DNA from: an uncultured Pelagibacteraceae bacterium
GTDB taxonomy: Bacteria > Pseudomonadota > Alphaproteobacteria > Pelagibacterales > Pelagibacteraceae
DNA: 64,000 bases
NCBI GenBank assembly: GCA_902628525.1
Contig: CACOMZ010000003.1
Coordinates: 1 to 64,000 of the forward strand
Reading direction: 5' to 3'
The notes under the pieces: model-generated
Seen by the model: only the letters and a program-made list of their open reading frames with translations
Database searches by the model: none
What the model was told of the DNA's origin: nothing
Shown: positions 1 to 8,204 of the stretch, piece after piece
Numbering within the stretch: the first letter of the stretch is position 1
Layout of the letters: the number at the start of each line of letters is the position of its first letter
Translations under genes and position numbers: made by a program

Positions 1-771
1 ATTTTCAAAAATTAATTTTTCTGAACTTTTAATTCCTTTTAAGATATTCATTGGTGGATCATTCGAAATTTCAGCTACTTTTAAGTTTCTAGGGTTCTCA
101 AATATTTCTTTTGCAGGGCCTTTTTGTAAAACTTTACCCTCATCTAAAACAATAACTTCACCATTTAACTCCATTACTTCTTGTGGATCAGTTGTTGAAT
201 AAATTAAAATTGCATCTGATGACAGCCCTTCAGAAAATATTTTTTTAAATTCCTCTCTTAATTGCTCTCTAAGTTTATAATCTAGATTAACCAGTGGCTC
301 ATCTAAAAGTAATATCTTTGCTTTCTTTGCTAAAGATCTCGCTAGTGCAACTCGCTGTTGTTGTCCTCCAGATAATTCTTGAATTTTACGATTTTCAAAT
401 CCAACTAACCCCACTGTTTTTAAAGCCTCATCTACATCTGTCTTAATTTTATCTTCGCTTAGTTTTCTTTGTTTGAGGGGAAATATTACGTTCTCATAAA
501 CATCAAGATGAGGATAATTTATAAATTGCTGGTAAACCATTGCCACATTTCTCTCCCACACTGGAATTTTACTAAAATCTTTGCCCTCGAATGATAAATT
601 TCCACTATCTGGATTGATTAAACCAGCTATAGTTTTTAAAAATGTAGTTTTTCCAGATAAAGTTCTTCCTAAAATTGTATACAAATTTCCTTTTTTAAAA
701 TCAAATGACACATTATCAAGATGAAACTGATTATCAGGTTTGTAGGTTAAATTTTCTCCAATCAAATTCAT
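1..771 (-). CDS. ABC transporter ATP-binding protein, GlpS-like (3' end missing)
   Basis: This is the N-terminal 257 residues of a MalK/UgpC-class nucleotide-binding protein that would power the two adjacent permeases from the cytoplasmic face. The Walker A is GRTLSGKT (35-42), the Q-loop lies in MVYQQFINYP (79-88), the signature LSGGQQQR is at 133-140 and Walker B ILLLDEP at 153-159. The H-loop position reads YSTTDPQE, so the switch histidine is replaced by Thr. GxTLSGKT together with QQFINYP and a non-His H-loop is the pattern I associate with GlpS, one of the paired ATPases of rhizobial glycerol ABC transporters (GlpSTPQV). Its ATG overlaps the permease stop as TAATG. The gene runs off the left edge, and a second, canonical ATPase is expected just beyond it. 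Family placement is from memory; ABC ATPase identity is certain. Confidence 0.9.
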   Translation of the reverse strand, partial: MNLIGENLTYKPDNQFHLDNVSFDFKKGNLYTILGRTLSGKTTFLKTIAGLINPDSGNLSFEGKDFSKIPVWERNVAMVYQQFINYPHLDVYENVIFPLKQRKLSEDKIKTDVDEALKTVGLVGFENRKIQELSGGQQQRVALARSLAKKAKILLLDEPLVNLDYKLREQLREEFKKIFSEGLSSDAILIYSTTDPQEVMELNGEVIVLDEGKVLQKGPAKEIFENPRNLKVAEISNDPPMNILKGIKSSEKLIFEN

Positions 772-1619
772 TATTTTAAAGCCCCAGATAAGTTTCCTTT
801 AGACAAATATCTCTCAACTACAAAAGCTACAATAATTAAGGGTGCAACTGATATTAATGCTGAGGCAGATAAGCTCCACCATGGTGTGATAGATGAATTC
901 AGTGCAACAACTTTGACAGGCAATAGTTGAACCTCGGTAAAAGTCAAAATAAATGCAAAGAAGAAATCTATCCAGCCAAATATAATGCAAAACATTCCAG
1001 CTACTATTAGTCCTGGTATAGAATTTGGTAAAACAACTTTATAGAAAGCCTGATAAGGATTACATCCATCAATCAAGGCGGTCTCATCAAGCTCTTTCGG
1101 AACTCTATTGAAAAAATCTACCATTATCCAAACAGCAATCGGCATTAATAGAACAATATAAACCACGACTAAACCTAACAAACTATCTAACAATCCTATG
1201 GTGCTTAGAAAAATAAAGAAAGGTATTGATAAAACAATTGGTGGCATAATTCTTTGAGATATAAAAAAAAATGTAATGTCGTTATTTCGAACAAAACCTG
1301 CTTTAAAAGTAAATCTCGATAAAGCATAAGCGGCTAGAGTACCTAAAACAATACTTATCAGACTAGCTGTACAAGTTACAAAAATACTATTAAAGTAAGG
1401 CTCCACAATATCAACACCGCCTCTTGCTGGTGATTTTACTAGTACACGCCATCCTTCAAGTGTTGGTTCAAAATCTAACCAAGGAATATATGTAACTTTA
1501 CTGTTTACAGATTGAAAATCTTTAAAAGAAGTTGAAACTGCCCATAAAAATGGCGCAACTATAAAAACTGTCCATAAAATGATAAAGGTATATTTTAAAA
1601 ACTTATATAATTTTTCCAT
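771..1619 (-). CDS. ABC transporter permease, MalG-type
   Basis: This 282-residue inner-membrane permease has about six hydrophobic segments and is the second permease of a carbohydrate/polyol importer (CUT1-like). The cytoplasmic EAA loop that docks on the ATPase is visible as DETALIDGCNPYQAF followed by VVLPNSIPG, at about residues 178-202. A long periplasmic stretch after the first membrane segment (about residues 32-78) is usual for MalG-like partners. The gene overlaps the neighbouring permease by one base and the ATPase by one base, so the three are translationally coupled. The substrate cannot be read from the permease; the GlpS-like ATPase and the large binding protein suggest a small polyol rather than an oligosaccharide (inference). 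Confidence 0.9.
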   Translation of the reverse strand: MEKLYKFLKYTFIILWTVFIVAPFLWAVSTSFKDFQSVNSKVTYIPWLDFEPTLEGWRVLVKSPARGGVDIVEPYFNSIFVTCTASLISIVLGTLAAYALSRFTFKAGFVRNNDITFFFISQRIMPPIVLSIPFFIFLSTIGLLDSLLGLVVVYIVLLMPIAVWIMVDFFNRVPKELDETALIDGCNPYQAFYKVVLPNSIPGLIVAGMFCIIFGWIDFFFAFILTFTEVQLLPVKVVALNSSITPWWSLSASALISVAPLIIVAFVVERYLSKGNLSGALK

Positions 1620-2485
1620 TATTCTTTAATCATTAATTTAGTTAAGACTTTTGCTATGATTGTTAAACTTATGATCATTATTACCAGATAAGTAAAAGAA
1701 AGAGTTGCTGCATAACCCATTTGAAATTCTCTTAATCCTTTAATGTAAATATAAAAACTTGACGTTTCCGTTGCAGTCCCTGGTCCACCTGACGTAAGAA
1801 CAAAAACTGTATCCATTATTTTTGAAGCCTCAATAAGTCTTATAATTATTGCTCCAATTGAAATTGGAGCCATTAATGGAAAAGTAACATATACAAATTT
1901 CCTAAATGAACTTGCTCCATCTATTGCTGCAGCAAGAAAAGGTTCTTTTGGAAGTGACAGTAATCCAGCTAATAATAGTAAAAACATAAACGGCGTCCAT
2001 TGCCAAACCTCAACAATTATAACTGTAAATTTTGCGATAACGGGGTCACTTAGCCATAAAATAGGACCAATTCCAATATGTCCCAACAAATCATTTACGG
2101 GCCCGAGTGACTCGTGAAAGAAAGTTCTCCAAATTACAGTCATTATAACTGGAGTTGTCATCATAGGTATTAAGAAAATTACTCTAAAAAATCTTTTAAA
2201 TTTAATTTCTCTCCAAACCATGAGAGCTAACGCAAAACCTATTATGTACTGTAAAATTACAGTTGATACTGATAAAAAACTTAATCTAAAAAATGACTCC
2301 CAAAATCTAGGGTCATCAGTAAATAATCTTATGTAATTTGTAATTCCTATAAAATTCATTTCTGGCGTATAGCTATTCCAGCCAGATAAACTTAATCTAA
2401 TAGTAAATATTATTGGAAATATAAGTATTCCAATGAGCACAAATAAACCTGGAAATAAAAAAACATACTTGTGCTTAAAATTCAT
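1619..2485 (-). CDS. ABC transporter permease, MalF-type
   Basis: This is the first permease of the importer, about 288 residues with six predicted membrane segments. The EAA loop reads AAAIDGASSFRKF followed by VTFPLMAPI, the classical binding-protein-dependent transport signature. I place the start at the ATG at 2485, giving a protein beginning MNFKHKYVFLFPG, because membrane segment 1 follows at once as is normal for the family. A longer reading from GTG at 2533 is open but would translate straight through a perfect GC-rich hairpin. The coding region ends by overlapping the next permease start at 1619. It lies in the same minus-strand operon as the binding protein at 2543-4078. Confidence 0.87.
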   Translation of the reverse strand: MNFKHKYVFLFPGLFVLIGILIFPIIFTIRLSLSGWNSYTPEMNFIGITNYIRLFTDDPRFWESFFRLSFLSVSTVILQYIIGFALALMVWREIKFKRFFRVIFLIPMMTTPVIMTVIWRTFFHESLGPVNDLLGHIGIGPILWLSDPVIAKFTVIIVEVWQWTPFMFLLLLAGLLSLPKEPFLAAAIDGASSFRKFVYVTFPLMAPISIGAIIIRLIEASKIMDTVFVLTSGGPGTATETSSFYIYIKGLREFQMGYAATLSFTYLVIMIISLTIIAKVLTKLMIKE

Positions 2486-2510
2486 AAATTTTTTTTGGAT
2501 TTTATTATTT

Positions 2511-2533
2511 GTGGCCGTCGTTAAGACGGCCAC
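2511..2533 (-). repeat. GC-rich stem-loop between binding protein and permease genes
   Basis: A perfect 9-bp inverted repeat is present, GTGGCCGTC / GACGGCCAC with a 5-nt loop, lying 10 bases after the binding-protein stop. It is far more GC-rich than its surroundings and has no T-run on the minus strand, so it is not a standard intrinsic terminator. Hairpins in this position in ABC operons are known to protect the upstream binding-protein message and lower permease expression; that role is inferred here. Confidence 0.75.
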
Positions 2534-2542
2534 ATTAGTATT

Positions 2543-4078
2543 TTATAACTTATTATCTTCCATTGCTACACCAACAGCGTAAGCTTTTCTTACATTATCT
2601 TTTCCTACTCTGTTAAGTATATCTTCCCACTGCTTAGCAGCTTCATCTAAGGCAGCTTGTGGTGATAATTGTCCAGCTAGAGCTTTTGCTGCAGCAGTAG
2701 CTAAAGCAGCATTAAACTCAAAAGTTCCAGGAACTCTTAATGGAAATACTCGGTTTTTACTTTTTTCCATTTCAGCTAAAGTATCTACATATGATTGAGC
2801 AATATCTTTATCCCAACCGATTTGTGTCCATACATCTGCTTGAAAGTCAGCGTCTCTAAATGGATTAACCCCAAATCTTCCTATACCAATGTCAGCTTGG
2901 TGGTTAGCTTCGTTAGCAAAGAAACAAAGGTAATCAAATGCCATTTCTTTTTCCTTACTTTTCTTAGCAACACCAACTGCCCATCCCCATACGAAGAAAG
3001 GAGCTTGGTTGAAACCTTCATCCCAAGAATTAGATTCTCTATTCCAAACTTTCATAGCCCCTGGTAATTGCGCTGCACCAACTTTATTATTGATAGGACT
3101 GTCAGGTTGCATAGCAGCAACAAATGCATCATCCCATGAAAAACTAAATAAAGTTTGTCCACCACCAAATGATCCAATTTCATCACCTAGACCAAAATTT
3201 ATTCCTCCTGGAGGAACATATTTAGTTGCTTCAACCCAATCAGTTAGAGCCTCAACGAAACCTGGATTATTAATTAATGGCTTCATCGTTTCTAAATCAA
3301 AGAAAAATCCACCTGGTGTTTTAGGATTTTTAGAATAAGCAGCTGATCTAGAATAAAAAGCAGCATACATTAAGTCGTCTTTTTTCATAACTTCAGCTGA
3401 TCCATACTCCTTCTCACCATCACCATCCCAGTCCCAGTCATTAAAGTATGCAGCCATTTCTCCATACTCTTTCCATGTTCGTGGAACTCTTAACTCTTTT
3501 CCAGTGTCGGCTTTATATTTTTTTTGATATTTAGGATTATCAATTACATCTTTTCTGTATTTAAGATAGTGTCTGTCACCATCTACAGGGAACTGATACA
3601 TTACGCCATCCCAAGAAGCTATACCAATATGTGATGGGGTAACATCTTGCATTTGCTTCATTTCAACATATTTTTTCGGAACTGGTTCTAAATATCTTCT
3701 CCAATCATTGATAAAATTAGAAAATCCAAAAACTATATCGTAGGGAGCTTGACCTGCTTGAAATGGTACCATCGCTTTTGCGTATAGATCTCCTGCAGGA
3801 GTGTGAGTTACGTCAACTTTTGCTCCTGTAAGTTTTGCAAACTGCTCAGCATGAAGAGCTGTTGGCTCTCCCATAACCGGAACAGCGTGAGTGTTTATTT
3901 TTAATGTCTTACCTTTGTAGTTTTTCTTAGACATAGACTCATAAGAACACTCACCAGGAATATCTCCTGTGGCCTTAATATGTGGAAATTGATCACTCCA
4001 CTTATCTGCATACGCCATTGGGCTAAATATCAATACACTAGATATTATAGCTGTTAGGCATGTTTTTATTATCTTCAT
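2543..4078 (-). CDS. ABC transporter substrate-binding protein, family 1, large type
   Basis: This 511-residue periplasmic binding protein delivers solute to the adjacent permeases. It starts with a signal peptide (MKIIKTCLTA, hydrophobic core, SPMAYA cleavage context before DKW at about residue 25). The mature protein has the two-lobe pattern of bacterial family 1 binding proteins: a GKTLKINTH start near residue 56, PYDIVFGFSNF in lobe 1, and aromatic-rich FSFSWDDAF and FFVWGWAVG stretches likely to line the pocket. At about 485 mature residues it is longer than maltose-type proteins (about 370) and nearer to GlpV-like glycerol binders. GAGAGGA upstream of the ATG is a fair ribosome-binding site. 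It follows the alcohol dehydrogenase by 20 bases in the same operon. The ligand is unknown; a polyol is my best guess. Confidence 0.88.
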   Translation of the reverse strand: MKIIKTCLTAIISSVLIFSPMAYADKWSDQFPHIKATGDIPGECSYESMSKKNYKGKTLKINTHAVPVMGEPTALHAEQFAKLTGAKVDVTHTPAGDLYAKAMVPFQAGQAPYDIVFGFSNFINDWRRYLEPVPKKYVEMKQMQDVTPSHIGIASWDGVMYQFPVDGDRHYLKYRKDVIDNPKYQKKYKADTGKELRVPRTWKEYGEMAAYFNDWDWDGDGEKEYGSAEVMKKDDLMYAAFYSRSAAYSKNPKTPGGFFFDLETMKPLINNPGFVEALTDWVEATKYVPPGGINFGLGDEIGSFGGGQTLFSFSWDDAFVAAMQPDSPINNKVGAAQLPGAMKVWNRESNSWDEGFNQAPFFVWGWAVGVAKKSKEKEMAFDYLCFFANEANHQADIGIGRFGVNPFRDADFQADVWTQIGWDKDIAQSYVDTLAEMEKSKNRVFPLRVPGTFEFNAALATAAAKALAGQLSPQAALDEAAKQWEDILNRVGKDNVRKAYAVGVAMEDNKL

Positions 4079-4098
4079 TATTTTTCCTCTCTTTTTAA

Positions 4099-5160
4099 TT
4101 ATGGAACTAAAACAGCTCTTCCCTTAACTTTACCGTCATTAAGGTCATGAAGTGCTTTATTAGCATCGTCCAATTTATACTCTTGCATAGATAGCTTTAC
4201 TTTACCTCGGTCAGCTAACTCCATAAGTTCGTACAACTCAGACCACGTTCCCACTAAATTTCCTACAATTGTTTTTTCTGAAATGATTAGATCAACAGCT
4301 AAAGATTTGATTTCCTCTCCGTATCCAACAATATAATAAAAACCACCATTAGAGGTCATTTGAATGCCCATTGCAGTAGATCCTTTTTCTCCAACAAAAT
4401 CTATTACAGCCTCAGAACCTTTTCCTTTAGTTAGTTCTTGAACTTTTTCAATTTCATTCCCATCAATTAAAACTCCATGATCCCCACCAAGCTCCATTGC
4501 GTGCTTGAGAGCAGTTTCAGATTTTTCTACTATAATAATATCTGCAGCACACATAGCTTTTAAACATTGAATAGCAATATGACCTAGACCACCGGCACCA
4601 ATAATCGTACAACTCTGACCCGGAAGGAGATGTCTTGTGGCTTTTTTTACAACTCTGTAAGCTGTAAGGCCTGCATCTGAAAATGGTGCAACATCTTTAG
4701 GTGCTAAAACTTGTGGAAGCTTAATTAAATTTCTTACACTTGTTTTTAAAAGTTCTGAGTATCCTCCTTCTTTGATACTTAAACCTGGGAATGCTCCTGC
4801 AGCAGCATGCATATCGTTTCCTCTTCTGCAATCTAAACAAGTTCCATCGGTACCAGAAATTAGAGGGTGCAAAATAACTGGATCACCTTTTTTAAAATCT
4901 GTAACATCTTTACCCACATCTTCTATCCATCCCGCATTTTCATGTCCCATCACACATGGTAATAAAGTTCCATCTGGATCTTGGATATGTTTCCACACTC
5001 CTTCGATAATGTGCAAATCTGTTCTGCAAACACCTGCAGCACCAATTTTAACAATTACATCTGATGCCTTTTCAATTTTTGGATCTGGCATTTCTTCACC
5101 TGTAACCCAAACTTTTTCTTTCATCTCTGGATCATATTTGTGCAGTACTTGCGCTTTCAT
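4099..5160 (-). CDS. Zinc-dependent alcohol dehydrogenase (MDR family)
   Basis: This 353-residue medium-chain dehydrogenase probably oxidises an alcohol with NAD+ in the cytoplasm. The catalytic zinc motif is present: C45 in GVCRTDLH and H73-E74 in MGHENAG, with D162 in the DAGLTAYR helix. The Rossmann motif is GAGGLGHIAIQ. The structural-zinc lobe is degenerate: only C108 and C111 remain of the usual four Cys, with D105 and A119 at the other two positions. It is the first gene of the importer operon, behind a strong GGAGG Shine-Dalgarno and a good promoter, which suggests that the imported solute or its product is an alcohol. It could instead be a polyol or aldehyde dehydrogenase; the substrate is not readable from the sequence. 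Confidence 0.9.
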   Translation of the reverse strand: MKAQVLHKYDPEMKEKVWVTGEEMPDPKIEKASDVIVKIGAAGVCRTDLHIIEGVWKHIQDPDGTLLPCVMGHENAGWIEDVGKDVTDFKKGDPVILHPLISGTDGTCLDCRRGNDMHAAAGAFPGLSIKEGGYSELLKTSVRNLIKLPQVLAPKDVAPFSDAGLTAYRVVKKATRHLLPGQSCTIIGAGGLGHIAIQCLKAMCAADIIIVEKSETALKHAMELGGDHGVLIDGNEIEKVQELTKGKGSEAVIDFVGEKGSTAMGIQMTSNGGFYYIVGYGEEIKSLAVDLIISEKTIVGNLVGTWSELYELMELADRGKVKLSMQEYKLDDANKALHDLNDGKVKGRAVLVP

Positions 5161-5192
5161 TCCCTTGCCTCCATATTAATTTAAAAAAACAC

Positions 5193-5221
5193 ATTAAAAA
5201 TTTTATATCCCACGAAGTCAA
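5193..5221 (-). promoter_or_regulatory. sigma-70-type promoter of the adh-ABC transporter operon
   Basis: On the minus strand a -35 box TTGACT and a -10 box TTTAAT are separated by exactly 17 bases. They lie 33 bases upstream of the alcohol dehydrogenase start, which also has a strong GGAGG ribosome-binding site. The fit is 5 of 6 at each box. No operator dyad was seen around it. Confidence 0.55.
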
Positions 5222-5292
5222 TGCCTCTTTTAAGTGTTCAATAAATTAACAAATACAACCTGAAGTTATTTATTGATTGTTTAGGAAATTAA

Positions 5293-6207
5293 TTAATCAA
5301 TTGGATAATCCCAAGCATCTCCCCCGATAACTTTTGATATTGCTGAAAAATCTTTAGTATCATTTCCCTCTTTACAAAATTGATCATAGATTTCTAATGC
5401 CATCTTACCTAATGGGGTTTCAGCATTCACGCTTTTTGCACATTCAAATGCAAGTTTGAGATCTTTATTCATCATACCTGCGGAAAAACCTGGGCGGTAA
5501 TTATTATTTGATGGTGTGCCAACAATTAGACCTGGCAGAGGTGGATATACAGAAATTGGCCAACTATTACCAGATGCATTTTTCATTATTTCATGAACCT
5601 TCTTGATATCTATATTTAATCTTTTAGCTAACATTAATGACTCTGAAGCTGCAATCATAGCAATACCTAATGCCATATTATTGCAAATCTTAGCTCCATT
5701 ACCACTTCCTATTTCACCAGCATGATAGATTTTTCTTCCCAAAATTTTTAAAACAGGCAATGCTTTATCGAAAGCTTCTTTAGACCCACCAACCATTATA
5801 TTAAGAGTTGCCTTTTGAGCACCCATTACTCCCCCACTTACTGGAGCATCTATCATCATAATATTTTGGTTATCTGCAGCTTTTCCAATTTCTTTTGAGG
5901 TTTCTATGTCTATTGTTGAGCAATCAATCAATAGACAATCTTTTGAAACTTTATTGATTATTCCATTATCGCCTAAATATATTTCTTTTGAATGTTTACC
6001 TTCAGGCAACATAGTTATGACTATTGAGACCTCATCGTTAATTAGAGACTCAATACTTTCAGAAGTGTTTAGTCCCTTTTTTTTAGCTTGCTGTATCATT
6101 TCGTTTGAAACATCAAATACGGTAATTTTTTTTCCAGATTTGTGTAAGTTTTCTGCCATTGGATTTCCCATATTTCCAACCCCAATAAAAGCAATTTTAT
6201 CACTCAT
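5293..6207 (-). CDS. 3-hydroxyisobutyrate dehydrogenase-like oxidoreductase
   Basis: This 304-residue NAD(P)-dependent beta-hydroxyacid dehydrogenase would interconvert 3-hydroxyisobutyrate or a related 3-hydroxyacid with its semialdehyde. The nucleotide-binding motif is GVGNMGNPMAENL (9-21), the substrate-binding motif DAPVSGGVMGAQKATL (120-135), and the catalytic lysine is K173 in GNGAKICNNM. The NNYRPGF and MMNKDLKLA stretches near the C terminus favour 3-hydroxyisobutyrate dehydrogenase over tartronate-semialdehyde reductase. Its length is normal. It stands alone on the minus strand, divergent from the EamA gene across a 114-base gap that contains a short palindrome. MmsB is the most likely identity, but no other valine-degradation gene is nearby. 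Confidence 0.85.
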   Translation of the reverse strand: MSDKIAFIGVGNMGNPMAENLHKSGKKITVFDVSNEMIQQAKKKGLNTSESIESLINDEVSIVITMLPEGKHSKEIYLGDNGIINKVSKDCLLIDCSTIDIETSKEIGKAADNQNIMMIDAPVSGGVMGAQKATLNIMVGGSKEAFDKALPVLKILGRKIYHAGEIGSGNGAKICNNMALGIAMIAASESLMLAKRLNIDIKKVHEIMKNASGNSWPISVYPPLPGLIVGTPSNNNYRPGFSAGMMNKDLKLAFECAKSVNAETPLGKMALEIYDQFCKEGNDTKDFSAISKVIGGDAWDYPID

Positions 6208-6321
6208 GCAAATCTCCAGTAATTAATTTTTAATTTTTTCATAAAATATTATTTATATTTATCTTTAATATCGTGATATTCAAAGTCGACTTTTAAATAT
6301 TATACAAATAAATTATTATTT

Positions 6322-7221
6322 ATGAATTGGATATTAGTTACAATTTGTGGAGCTTTTTTTCAAAATTTAAGATCATCCTTACAAAAAAAATTAAATAAAG
6401 ATATTTCTACTATAGCTTCTACATATGTAAGATTTGCATTTGCATTACCATTTGCAGCAATTTTATTTTTTATATTCTTTAGAGACTTACAGATATTAAA
6501 GGAAATATTAATACAACCAGGGTTTTTACTTAACATTTTTCTAGCATCAATCTTTCAAATCATTTTTACCTTTTTTTTGTTATATTTATTTAATTTTTCA
6601 AATTTTGTTGTAGGTACATCTCTAAGCAAAACTGAAGTTATCCAAGTAGCATTGTTTGAGTATTTAATATTAAATGAAAAATTAAATAAGTTTGGAATTA
6701 GCGGAATAGTTATATCAACACTTGGCGTTATATTATTATCTGTAAAAGATTTAAGACTTTTCCTTAATAATTTATTTTCAAAAACTACTATGGTTGGTTT
6801 GTTATCAGGATTATTCTTGGGATTAAGTGTTGTTTATTTTAGAGCAGCTATTTTAACATTAGAGAACATTAGTTCAAATTTTGGGAAGGCTATTTCAGCA
6901 CTATTCATTGGATTATTTCTACAGACATTAATTTTAACAATTTATTTAATTTTTTTTGAGAAGTCAGAATTTAAAAAACTTTATCATGATAAATATGAAT
7001 GTTTTTTAACGGGTATAGCTGGATTATTAGCATCATTATCTTGGTTTTATGCTTTTACCTTAATACAATCTTCATTTGTAAGAGCTGTTGGTCAAATTGA
7101 ATTATTATTTAGTTATTTTTCTTCAAGATATATGTTTAAAGAGAAAGTGAAAATCACAGAGATTATTGGAATTATTATTTTTGTTATTGGGGTTACAATT
7201 CTGTTATTATCTAGAGCTTAA
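6322..7221 (+). CDS. EamA/DMT-family transporter
   Basis: This 299-residue integral membrane protein has about ten hydrophobic segments arranged as two repeats of five, the pattern of drug/metabolite transporters (EamA domains). The first half carries FFLLYLFNFSNFVVGTSLSK and the second half ALTLIQSSFVRAVGQIE-like family features (the window reads FTLIQSSFVRAVGQIELLFS). It is probably a small-metabolite exporter or exchanger in the inner membrane. It starts at an ATG after a very AT-rich leader and ends 18 bases before the convergent reductase gene. The substrate cannot be predicted. Confidence 0.85.
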   Translation: MNWILVTICGAFFQNLRSSLQKKLNKDISTIASTYVRFAFALPFAAILFFIFFRDLQILKEILIQPGFLLNIFLASIFQIIFTFFLLYLFNFSNFVVGTSLSKTEVIQVALFEYLILNEKLNKFGISGIVISTLGVILLSVKDLRLFLNNLFSKTTMVGLLSGLFLGLSVVYFRAAILTLENISSNFGKAISALFIGLFLQTLILTIYLIFFEKSEFKKLYHDKYECFLTGIAGLLASLSWFYAFTLIQSSFVRAVGQIELLFSYFSSRYMFKEKVKITEIIGIIIFVIGVTILLLSRA

Positions 7222-7239
7222 ACTATAATTAGTCTTGTT

Positions 7240-8193
7240 TTAATTTACTTTATTTTGACAATCTCCTGTCTTGAAATATTCATCCAAATTATCAATAGCT
7301 AAGTTGGCCATTGCGGTACGAGTGTCTTTTGTTGCACTACCTAAATGTGGAAGAATGAATGCACTCTTATGTTTTAAATAACCTGGGTTCAGGTTTGGCT
7401 CATTTTTGTAAACATCTAAACCAACAGCATAGACTTTTCTTCTATCCAGAGCATCAATCATGGCTTCATCTTCAATAATATCTCCTCTTGCAACATTAGT
7501 AACTACAGCGCCCTTTGGTAAATATTCTAATGTTTCTTTATTGATCATATCCACTGTTTCTTTAGATGCAGGACAACATACAGAAAGAACATCTGATACA
7601 GACAAAAGGCTTTTTAAATTATCATGATAAGTTGCACCTTGTTCTTTATCTTCACTTAATTTTGATCGATTATGATAATGAATTATCATTCCTAGAGATT
7701 TTGCAATTTTTGCAATTTTTTGACCAATTCTTCCCATTCCCAAAATTCCTAACCTAGATCCTGTTAGTTGTTTTCCAATTAAATAGTCAGCTGACCATTT
7801 CCAGCCACCTTGTCTTGCACTTTCGATTCCCTCTGAGGCTCTTCTGCATGCACCAAGTATTAATAAAATTCCTATTTCAGCTGTTGCGTCTGTTAAAACA
7901 TCTGGTGTATTTGTTACAGCAATACCTTTATTTTTGGCAGCATCTAAATCAATATTACCAAATCCAACTGCAAAATTAGAGATTATTTTAATACTGTCGG
8001 GTAATTTATTTATAGTTTCAGCATCAAGTTTGTCTGTAAGCGATGACAAAATACCATCACAACCTTTACTTAACTCAATTAATTTCTGTTGAGAATAAAG
8101 TTCATCATTTAAATTTAAATCAGCATTAAAAATTTCTTTTGCTTTATCTTCGCAAGTTCTTAAAAGTCTTCTTGTAATTAAAATTTTTTTCAT
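7240..8193 (-). CDS. D-2-hydroxyacid dehydrogenase, glyoxylate/hydroxypyruvate reductase type
   Basis: This 317-residue cytoplasmic enzyme is expected to reduce glyoxylate or hydroxypyruvate with NAD(P)H. It has the two-domain D-isomer-specific layout: FAVGFGNIDLDAA early, the Rossmann motif LGMGRIGQKIAK in the middle, then the catalytic Arg in NVARGDIIED, the Glu in LDVYKNEPNL and the His in LPHLGSAT. The AVGFGNID and RQGGWKWSADYLIG elements resemble GyaR/GRHPR-type glyoxylate reductases more than D-3-phosphoglycerate dehydrogenase; no ACT domain follows. It lies 11 bases downstream of the flavoenzyme at 8205-9578, so the two are probably co-transcribed. Confidence 0.87.
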   Translation of the reverse strand: MKKILITRRLLRTCEDKAKEIFNADLNLNDELYSQQKLIELSKGCDGILSSLTDKLDAETINKLPDSIKIISNFAVGFGNIDLDAAKNKGIAVTNTPDVLTDATAEIGILLILGACRRASEGIESARQGGWKWSADYLIGKQLTGSRLGILGMGRIGQKIAKIAKSLGMIIHYHNRSKLSEDKEQGATYHDNLKSLLSVSDVLSVCCPASKETVDMINKETLEYLPKGAVVTNVARGDIIEDEAMIDALDRRKVYAVGLDVYKNEPNLNPGYLKHKSAFILPHLGSATKDTRTAMANLAIDNLDEYFKTGDCQNKVN

Positions 8194-8204
8194 AGATTTA
8201 TAAA

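Noticed and set aside
2486..2533. N-terminal extension of the MalF-type permease from GTG at 2533.
   Set aside because: It would translate a perfect GC-rich hairpin and add residues not typical of the family; the ATG at 2485 leads straight into membrane segment 1.
6267..6280. Palindrome AATATC-GT-GATATT in the divergent gap between the HIBADH-like gene and EamA.
   Set aside because: It is short and AT-rich; a match of this size is expected by chance here, and no known operator fits.
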